NCBI GenBank assembly: GCA_004020315.1
Contig: SAQG01000002.1
Location: forward strand, 186,001-250,000
DNA length: 64,000 nt
Reading direction: 5' to 3'
Source: Mesorhizobium sp.
GTDB taxonomy: Bacteria > Pseudomonadota > Alphaproteobacteria > Rhizobiales > Rhizobiaceae
Below, one piece after another: positions 58,392-64,000 of the stretch. Numbering within the stretch: the stretch's first letter is position 1; each line of letters begins with the position of its first letter. Under the pieces are notes generated by a model. That model ran no database searches and was not told where the DNA came from. It saw only the letters and a program-made list of their open reading frames with translations. A program made the position numbers and the translations under genes.

Positions 58392-60305
58392 CTAGATAGC
58401 CACCTGTGTTCCGATCTCAACCACACGTCCGGTCGGAATCTGGAAATACTCGGTCGCATCGGCTGCCGTGCGCGCCAACCCGATGAACAGCTTGTCCTGC
58501 CACACCGGCATGCCGGAATTGGGCGACGCCTTGAGCGAGCGCCGCGACAGGAAGAACGAGGTCGTCATGATGTCGAACTTCCAGCCCTGCTTGCGGCAGA
58601 TCGCCAGCGCACGCGGAATGTTGGGCTGTTCCATGTAGCCGAAGGTCAGCGTCACCCGCATGAACAGCTCATTGATCGTTTCCATCTTGACGCGGTCACT
58701 GTCGGGCACGACAGGCTGCTGCGCCGTCACCACCGAGAGGATAACGTTCTGTTCGTGCAGCACTTTATAATGCTTCAGGCTGTGCATCAGCGCCGTCGGC
58801 GCACTGACGGGATCGCTGGTCAGGAACACGGCCGTACCCGACACCAGCTGCGGTTTCTTCTTCAGCAAATTGGCGGCAAGGAAATCGAGCGGAATCTCGT
58901 TCCTGCGCGTCTTGTCGAATAGATAGCGACTCCCGCGTATCCAGGTCCCCATGATCAGCCCCATGATGCAGGCGACAGCGATTGAAACCCATCCGCCTTC
59001 CACGAATTTCACGATATTTGCCAGGAAGAAGCCGGTGTCTATCGTGCCAAAGAGCAGCGCGAGCGCCGCAGCGAGCGCGGTCTGCCATTTCCATTGCCAC
59101 CGCATCACCACGAACAGCAAAATCGTCGTCATCAGCATTTCGCCTGTCACCGAAATTCCATAGGCGGAAGCCAGGGAGCTCGAACTGCCGAAGCCGACGA
59201 CCAGCAGCATTACGCCGAGCGCGAGAATGAGGTTCACGCGCGGCATGTATATCTGGCCGAGTTGCATCTCGGAAGTATGCTGAACTTCGATTCTGGGCAA
59301 AAGATTAAGCTGCACCGCCTGCCGGGTCAGCGAAAACGCCCCGGAGATGACGGCTTGACTGGCGATGACAGTCGCCGCTGTTGCGAGCCCGACCATCGGT
59401 ATCAGTGCCCAATCCGGCAGCATCTGGAAAAACGGATTGTCGGGCACCCCCCCGTGAGCAAGAACGAACGCGCCTTGCCCAAAATAGCTTAGTAGCAGGC
59501 ATGGGAAGACGATCCAGAACCAGGCTAGCACGATTGGACGGCGACCGAAGTGCCCAAGATCGACGTAAAGCGCTTCAGCACCGGTAACCGCCAGAAAAAC
59601 CGCGCCGACTGTGAGAAATGCGCCCGTTTTGGCTTCGGCAAGATAGACGACTGCATAGTAGGGGTTGATTGCCAAAAGCACCGACGGATCGTCGTGAATG
59701 TGCACCAATCCGGCAATGCCGATCGCCAGAAACCAGAGCGCCGTCACCGGCCCGAAAACGGAGGCCACTCTGCCGGTCCCGAAGCGCTGCACGGCAAACA
59801 AGACGGCGAGAATCACCAATGTAATGGGAACCACGTACGGATCGAACGCCGGAGTCACGACGCTCAGCCCTTCCACCGCGGACAACACCGAGATGGCCGG
59901 CGTTATGATCGCGTCGCCGAAAAACAGTGCGGCTCCGCAGAGACCAATGGCAAGAATGATGCCGGAGCCAGCCGGATAAGCTTTCCGGGCCAGCGCCATA
60001 AGCGACAGGGTACCGCCTTCACCCTTGTTATCCGCCCGAAGCACGAAGGCGACATACTTTATCGTCACGATAATCGTCAGTGCCCAGACGATCAGCGACA
60101 GAATGCCCAGAACGGCACTGCGCGGATCGGTGCCGGACGAAGCATGCAATGCTTCGCGAAGCGCATAGATCGGGCTGGTGCCGATATCGCCGTAGACCAC
60201 GCCGAGAGCGCCCAGCATCAAAACCTTGGTGCTGTGCTTTTCGACCTCAGGATGGCTTGATTGTTCGACGGGTTCTGCCTCACTACCACTGTTGGTAAGG
60301 GCCAT
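58392..60305 (-). CDS. kup: Kup system potassium uptake protein
   Basis: A 637-residue potassium/proton symporter with about 12 membrane segments in the first 440 residues and a cytoplasmic C-terminal domain. The signature [19 protein letters not shown] is near residue 36 and [19 protein letters not shown] near 100. The ATG at 60305 ([12 protein letters not shown]) has CGGAG 8 bp upstream; a GTG 9 bp further out is possible. Kup proteins allow K+ uptake at low pH or high osmolarity. Confidence 0.95.
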   Translation of the reverse strand: MALTNSGSEAEPVEQSSHPEVEKHSTKVLMLGALGVVYGDIGTSPIYALREALHASSGTDPRSAVLGILSLIVWALTIIVTIKYVAFVLRADNKGEGGTLSLMALARKAYPAGSGIILAIGLCGAALFFGDAIITPAISVLSAVEGLSVVTPAFDPYVVPITLVILAVLFAVQRFGTGRVASVFGPVTALWFLAIGIAGLVHIHDDPSVLLAINPYYAVVYLAEAKTGAFLTVGAVFLAVTGAEALYVDLGHFGRRPIVLAWFWIVFPCLLLSYFGQGAFVLAHGGVPDNPFFQMLPDWALIPMVGLATAATVIASQAVISGAFSLTRQAVQLNLLPRIEVQHTSEMQLGQIYMPRVNLILALGVMLLVVGFGSSSSLASAYGISVTGEMLMTTILLFVVMRWQWKWQTALAAALALLFGTIDTGFFLANIVKFVEGGWVSIAVACIMGLIMGTWIRGSRYLFDKTRRNEIPLDFLAANLLKKKPQLVSGTAVFLTSDPVSAPTALMHSLKHYKVLHEQNVILSVVTAQQPVVPDSDRVKMETINELFMRVTLTFGYMEQPNIPRALAICRKQGWKFDIMTTSFFLSRRSLKASPNSGMPVWQDKLFIGLARTAADATEYFQIPTGRVVEIGTQVAI

Positions 60306-60408
60306 GGACGACACTCCGATAAGCGCGCGGTGCTCTACGCTTGCTGCGATGCAATATCAAGTGCCCCAACGTGATGGCTGCCATGTCCGCAAAGCGAGGC
60401 TTCCATCC

Positions 60409-61149
60409 CTACCACCCACAGGCCTTCAGAAATCTTTTGACCGTGCTGGCCATGCCATACTCCAACGCATCGGCTGTCAACCCATGTCCGATCGACACTT
60501 CGGCCAATGCCGGGATGCACTTTGCCAATGCCGGCAGGTTGTTCACTACCAGATCGTGGCCGGCATTGACCTGAAGCCCGGCGGCAAGCGCGGCATCCGC
60601 GGTTTTTCCCAGTCTTTCCAGCTCCCTTGCCGCTTTTGCCGAATCGGAATGATAGCTGCCATATGGACCGGTGTAGAGCTCGATCCGGTCGGCGCCGGTG
60701 TCGCGCGCGGCGTTCATGCCTGCCGGATCCGGGTCGGAAAACAACGACACGCGAAAGCCCCCCTTTTTCAGGCGTTTGACGATCGGTGTCAGGAACGCCG
60801 CCTCGGCGGCGAAGTTCCAGCCATGGTCGGAGGTGGCCTGGGCAGGGTCGTCGGGCACCAGCGTCACCTGCTCCGGCTGGTGCTTTTCCACAAGCGCCAG
60901 GAAATCCTCGCTCGGATAGCCCTCGATGTTGAACTCTGCCTCGGGGAATTCATCGTCGATCAGCGCCCTGATCTCCGGTAGGTCGGAATGCCTGGTGTGC
61001 CGCTCGTCGGGCCGCGGATGCACGGTCAGCCCATGCGCGCCCGCGGCCAGCGCCAGGCGCCCGAGCCCGGTGACGCTCGGCCACGGCAGGTCGCGCCGGT
61101 TGCGCAGCATGGCGATGGCATTGAGATTGACGGAGAGTTTTGCAGGCAT
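60409..61149 (-). CDS. pdxJ: Pyridoxine 5'-phosphate synthase
   Basis: A 246-residue TIM-barrel enzyme that condenses 3-amino-2-oxopropyl phosphate and deoxyxylulose 5-phosphate to pyridoxine phosphate. N-terminal [15 protein letters not shown] and [12 protein letters not shown] (His and Arg of the active site) are present. [11 protein letters not shown] with its Glu, and [12 protein letters not shown] at the end, are also typical. Complete; flanked by kup and a STAS-like gene without obvious relation. Confidence 0.95.
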   Translation of the reverse strand: MPAKLSVNLNAIAMLRNRRDLPWPSVTGLGRLALAAGAHGLTVHPRPDERHTRHSDLPEIRALIDDEFPEAEFNIEGYPSEDFLALVEKHQPEQVTLVPDDPAQATSDHGWNFAAEAAFLTPIVKRLKKGGFRVSLFSDPDPAGMNAARDTGADRIELYTGPYGSYHSDSAKAARELERLGKTADAALAAGLQVNAGHDLVVNNLPALAKCIPALAEVSIGHGLTADALEYGMASTVKRFLKACGW

Positions 61150-61261
61150 GGCTTCTCGGGTCCGGATGTATTTGCGGCCATCTATACCGCCTTTGGCGGG
61201 AACAGACAGGGGGTTTCCGGTGTTCCAGAGGGACGGAAAATGTCCAGCAAGAGGAAGACCC

Positions 61262-61666
61262 GTGAATTATCTTGAAGCCGTGCCGGCGGTTCGCCGCATC
61301 GACACCGACCGCGACGACCTTTTCGCCATCGACGTCGTCGGCCATGTCACGGCTGCCGACGCCGAAAACCTGTTCGGTTTGCTGGAGGCCGCTTACGCGC
61401 TGCACCCGAAAATCGACGTGCTGGTGCGCCTGATCGAGCATGAAGGTGTCGATTGGGTCGATGTGTCGGACGAAACGCTTGAACAGGGGACGGCCCACGC
61501 CGTGGAGCATGTCGGCCGCTGCGCTGCGGTCGGCGAGCCGAACTGGGTACCCAGCGCACAGAGCTTGCTGCCTGCTTCCTCGCCCGTCGAGATCAGGCAT
61601 TTTGAGGCAGATGACGAAGCATTCGCCTGGGAATGGCTCGGCGCCAGACCGCTAGCCCCACGGTGA
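61262..61666 (+). CDS. SpoIIAA-like (STAS) domain protein
   Basis: A 134-residue protein with a fold like DUF3478/Spo[24 protein letters not shown] and [18 protein letters not shown] are the core strands and helices, and [13 protein letters not shown] at the C-terminus is typical of this group. The start is GTG at 61262 behind AAGAGGAAG; no ATG fits. Role unknown. Confidence 0.8.
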   Translation: MNYLEAVPAVRRIDTDRDDLFAIDVVGHVTAADAENLFGLLEAAYALHPKIDVLVRLIEHEGVDWVDVSDETLEQGTAHAVEHVGRCAAVGEPNWVPSAQSLLPASSPVEIRHFEADDEAFAWEWLGARPLAPR

Positions 61667-61697
61667 CGCAGTCGCAGTCCCGGGCTGCCCGATCCGC

Positions 61698-62825
61698 CTA
61701 TCTGACAATCGTCAGCCGTTCCGCCGCGCGCGTGATCGCGGTGTAGAGCCAGCGCTGGCGGGTTTCCTTGAACGCCCAGCTTTCGTCGAAAAGCACGATC
61801 TCGTTCCACTGCGAGCCTTGCGCCTTGTGCACGGTCAGCGCGTAGCCGTAGTCGAAATCGTCGAAGCGCTTTTTCTGCTGCCAGGGAATGTCGGCGTCCG
61901 GGTCCTCGAACGCCGCCTTGAGCAGCTTGATCTTGGCGACACCGCGGTCCGGATCGTCCTCCTCCGGTGAGACCAGCAAATTGATGCCGGGTTTCACCGT
62001 CTCGCGCGACGAGGTCATCACCTTCCACAGCGAACCGTTGAGTAGCCCCTTGGCCGGGTCGTTGCGCAGGCAGACGAGCTTGTCGCCGGCCTGCGGGTAG
62101 TCGGCATTGAACCCCTTCAGCTCGCGCAGCCGCTGATTATAGCGACGCCGCGTCCTATTGGTGCCGACCAGCACCTGGTCCGCCTTCAGCACCAGTTCCT
62201 GGGTGACGTCTTCTTTGCCGATCACCTGCGCTGTGCCATAGTCGCCGCGCATGAATTCGCGACCCTCGCGCACGTCGAGTGCCAGCCGGATGATCGGGTT
62301 GTCGCGCGCCTGGCGGTGGATTTCCGTGAGCAGAATGTCCGGCTCATGGTCGGTGAAGAAGCCGCCGCCCGAGATCGGCGGCAACTGGCCGGGATCGCCG
62401 AGAACAAGGATCGGCGTACCGAAACTCATCAGGTCACGCCCGAGCTGTTCGTCGACCATCGAACATTCGTCGATGACCACGAGCTTGGCCCGCGAGATCG
62501 GGCTTTGCCGGTTGAGCGAAAAGGTCGGCGACATCGACGTCTTGCCGGTTACCTCGTCCGCTACCGATTCCTCGCCCTTCGGCCGGTAGATCAATGAATG
62601 AATGGTGCGGGCATTGACCGCGCCCTTGGAACGCAGCACCTGCGCCGCCTTGCCGGTGAAGGCTGCGAACTGCACCTGACCGTCGACATGCTCGGCGAAA
62701 TAGCGCGCCAGCGTCGTCTTGCCGGTGCCGGCATAACCGAACAGCCGGAAGAGCTGCGGCTTTCCGGTCTTGAGCCAGTTGGCGACCGCTTTCAGCGCAT
62801 CGTCCTGTTGAGGAGAGAATTCCAT
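61698..62825 (-). CDS. RecD-like superfamily 1 DNA helicase
   Basis: A 375-residue ATPase related to the helicase core of RecD/RecD2. Walker A GYAGTGKTT (about residues 29-37), Walker B VVIDECSMVD, GDPGQLPPI (motif III) and the UvrD-like C-terminal DYGYALTVHKAQGSQW and LYTAITRA are all present. The start at 62825 (MEFSPQQDDALKAVANWL) is supported by GGAGAATTCC-like context; the upstream frame encodes an unrelated hydrophobic stretch. No recB or recC lies nearby, so it is likely a free-standing 5'-3' helicase, often annotated as an exonuclease V alpha-like protein. Confidence 0.9.
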   Translation of the reverse strand: MEFSPQQDDALKAVANWLKTGKPQLFRLFGYAGTGKTTLARYFAEHVDGQVQFAAFTGKAAQVLRSKGAVNARTIHSLIYRPKGEESVADEVTGKTSMSPTFSLNRQSPISRAKLVVIDECSMVDEQLGRDLMSFGTPILVLGDPGQLPPISGGGFFTDHEPDILLTEIHRQARDNPIIRLALDVREGREFMRGDYGTAQVIGKEDVTQELVLKADQVLVGTNRTRRRYNQRLRELKGFNADYPQAGDKLVCLRNDPAKGLLNGSLWKVMTSSRETVKPGINLLVSPEEDDPDRGVAKIKLLKAAFEDPDADIPWQQKKRFDDFDYGYALTVHKAQGSQWNEIVLFDESWAFKETRQRWLYTAITRAAERLTIVR

Positions 62826-62924
62826 CAGCGCGAGAGACCGGATTCGCGAGGGAAAGACAAGGCCGACGGCGACAGCCACCAAGATCAGGGCGGCGGGCCG
62901 CACCGCCTTCAATGACACAAGTTA

Positions 62925-63344
62925 TCAGGCGGAAGGCGGAACGTAAAGAGAACAGAGTATCGTTCGGGGTAGCCTACCGACCCGCTTCGGATCGTTCTCG
63001 AGCAGGATCGGCTTGCCATGCGGCGTTGCATGCGCGGCGCGTTGCCAGGCGGCAGCGAGCGCATCGACGTCGCTCTTGCCGGCAACCCCTTTGGCCGCCA
63101 GTACCTTTTCCAGCGCCGCCAGCCAGTGCTCGTAATAGTCATGGCCGTCGCCTGCGGCACCCGGCTTCTTGACCTCGGCGGACAAGGCCTCCGCCCACTC
63201 GCTCCAGGAAAACAGGCCCTTGTCGTGCAGCGCAACCGTCATGGCGAAGGCCTCCGCTTGCCACGGCTCGGCGAACACCGGCTCGTCGAAACCAGCCGGC
63301 AATTCGGCTGCCTCACGCCGGCTCAAGATAGCTCTCCCAGGCAT
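62925..63344 (-). CDS. Nitrile hydratase accessory protein (activator)
   Basis: A 139-residue protein of the nitrile hydratase accessory family, thought to aid metal insertion and cysteine oxidation in the alpha subunit. FDEPVFAEPWQAEAFAMTV and LFSWSEWAEALS are typical; the fold is related to the beta subunit. The ATG at 63344 overlaps the beta gene by 32 bp; a TTG at 63326, 7 nt after GGGAG, is an alternative start. Confidence 0.88.
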   Translation of the reverse strand: MPGRAILSRREAAELPAGFDEPVFAEPWQAEAFAMTVALHDKGLFSWSEWAEALSAEVKKPGAAGDGHDYYEHWLAALEKVLAAKGVAGKSDVDALAAAWQRAAHATPHGKPILLENDPKRVGRLPRTILCSLYVPPSA

Positions 63345-63972
63345 CGATCGACACGGTCAGGGTCGGGTCGGCGCCCTCGCCCCAGATCTCCGCGCCGTCA
63401 AAAACCACCGTATAGACCCATTGCGGGTTTTCGCCCTGGCCATGCGCATTGCTGTCGGGGAATACAAAACCATCGCGCACCGCCTCGACGGCGCCTTCCT
63501 TGCCGCGTGCGTAGCGCGGCAGCCTTGTGTGGCCGGTCGGATGGAAATTCTTCGTCCGCACCAGGTCGCCCACCTTGAACCGTGCCGGTGTGGCGACCGG
63601 CCGATCGCAAGGGCCGCCTTTGGCAAGCACCGCAGGCACGTTTTCCGCCTTGAGAACTCTTTTGGGCGTCGCGGCTGAATCGACCGCCTTGCCCGCGGCC
63701 AGATCGCGATCGCTGACGAAGCCGTGTCGCTTCAGCAATGTTTCGAGCGCCTTGATCCAGATCTCATAATAACTCGAGGCATAATAGTCGGCGGGATGCA
63801 GCGATTCTCGCGCATGCCGGCTCTCGTCGATGTTCCAGGCTCCCATGGCGCCGGCGCACAAGGTCACGCCGAGCGCCCGCCTTTCCCAGTCGGCATGGAA
63901 ATAGGGTTCGTCCTTTTCGGGTGCAACCGGCCCGAACCCCATCTGCCCGCCGAGATCCTGCGGCCCGTTCAT
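63313..63972 (-). CDS. nthB: Nitrile hydratase subunit beta
   Basis: A 219-residue subunit. The N-terminal MNGPQDLGGQMGFGPV is the hallmark of the family. The C-terminal SH3-like domain (about 125-219) has FKVGDLVRTKNFHPTGHTR and WVYTVVFDGAEIWGE. With the alpha subunit it hydrates nitriles to amides. It overlaps the alpha gene stop by ATGA. Confidence 0.95.
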   Translation of the reverse strand: MNGPQDLGGQMGFGPVAPEKDEPYFHADWERRALGVTLCAGAMGAWNIDESRHARESLHPADYYASSYYEIWIKALETLLKRHGFVSDRDLAAGKAVDSAATPKRVLKAENVPAVLAKGGPCDRPVATPARFKVGDLVRTKNFHPTGHTRLPRYARGKEGAVEAVRDGFVFPDSNAHGQGENPQWVYTVVFDGAEIWGEGADPTLTVSIDAWESYLEPA

Positions 63973-64000
63973 GCCGGCTCCCGCGCCAGTCCGGTGCCGA
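63969..64000 (-). CDS. nthA: Nitrile hydratase subunit alpha (last codons only)
   Basis: Only the last nine residues (GTGLAREPA) and TGA are in the window; the gene enters from beyond position 64000. The position upstream of nthB, the ATGA overlap and the GTGL ending fit the alpha subunit. The metal-binding Cys cluster is outside the window, so cobalt or iron type cannot be told. Confidence 0.75.
   Translation of the reverse strand, partial: GTGLAREPA

Noticed and set aside
61698..62918. Longer N-terminus of the RecD-like helicase (hydrophobic leader)
   Set aside because: The helicase fold starts at MEFSPQQDDAL; the leader would make a cytoplasmic helicase membrane-bound and lacks a ribosome site.

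Overview
The window looks like a chromosomal segment of an alphaproteobacterium of the order Hyphomicrobiales, most likely Mesorhizobium or a close relative. This is inferred from high G+C, a complete 14-subunit complex I operon followed by birA-rnj-mce-DUF1467-proS-lolC-lolD, an aerobic (CobG/CobN type) cobalamin cluster, a BA14K-family protein, and several short palindromic repeats that resemble those I remember from rhizobial genomes. No rRNA, prophage, transposase or CRISPR array was seen.

Layout. 1-22.5 kb (minus strand): one long tightly packed gene series, read from right to left: nuoA-B-C-D-E-F, an unnamed gene, nuoG-H-I-J-K-L-M-N, birA, rnj, mce, a DUF1467 gene, proS, lolC and the start of lolD. 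Many neighbours overlap by ATGA, implying translational coupling. A candidate small RNA with an intrinsic terminator lies on the other strand between proS and the DUF1467 gene. 22.9-24.1 kb: a YcaQ-type winged-helix DNA glycosylase gene. 24.1-40 kb: an adenosylcobalamin riboswitch followed by DUF1636-cobW-cobN-cobG-cobH-cobI-cobJ, cobK on the opposite strand, then cobL-cobE-cobM-cobA-cobB-cobV-cobU. These genes cover much of aerobic corrin-ring synthesis and part of lower-ligand assembly; cobF, cobS/cobT (chelatase), cobO, cobP, cobQ, cobC and cobD are not in the window. 40-50 kb: MgtC-like gene, tRNA-Lys(CTT), PhzF-like gene, a MacAB-like exporter with separate ATPase and permease genes, a small membrane protein, Nudix and endonuclease/phosphatase genes, BA14K and PilZ proteins. 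49-53 kb: a degenerate stretch with a frameshifted GNAT gene, a class III cyclase-TPR gene lacking a catalytic Asn, and a DUF3592 gene with two compensating frameshifts. 53-58.4 kb: ilvC, then three divergent regulator/enzyme pairs (TetR/DUF1772, MarR/GST, HxlR/QorB), each with an inverted repeat between the genes. 58.4-64 kb: kup, pdxJ, a STAS-like protein, a RecD-like helicase and a nitrile hydratase operon (accessory gene, beta subunit, last codons of alpha).

The most unusual theme is the behaviour of short palindromic or tandem repeats. Two different long inverted-repeat elements sit in frame inside cobN and cobG and add roughly 44 and 54 residues. A third supplies the end of cobB and the start codon of cobV. 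Others touch the stop codons of rnj, birA, the macB-like ATPase gene, a small membrane protein gene and a Nudix gene. A second theme is a helix-hairpin-helix-like module present both as a C-terminal extension of NuoE and in the unnamed protein encoded between nuoF and nuoG.
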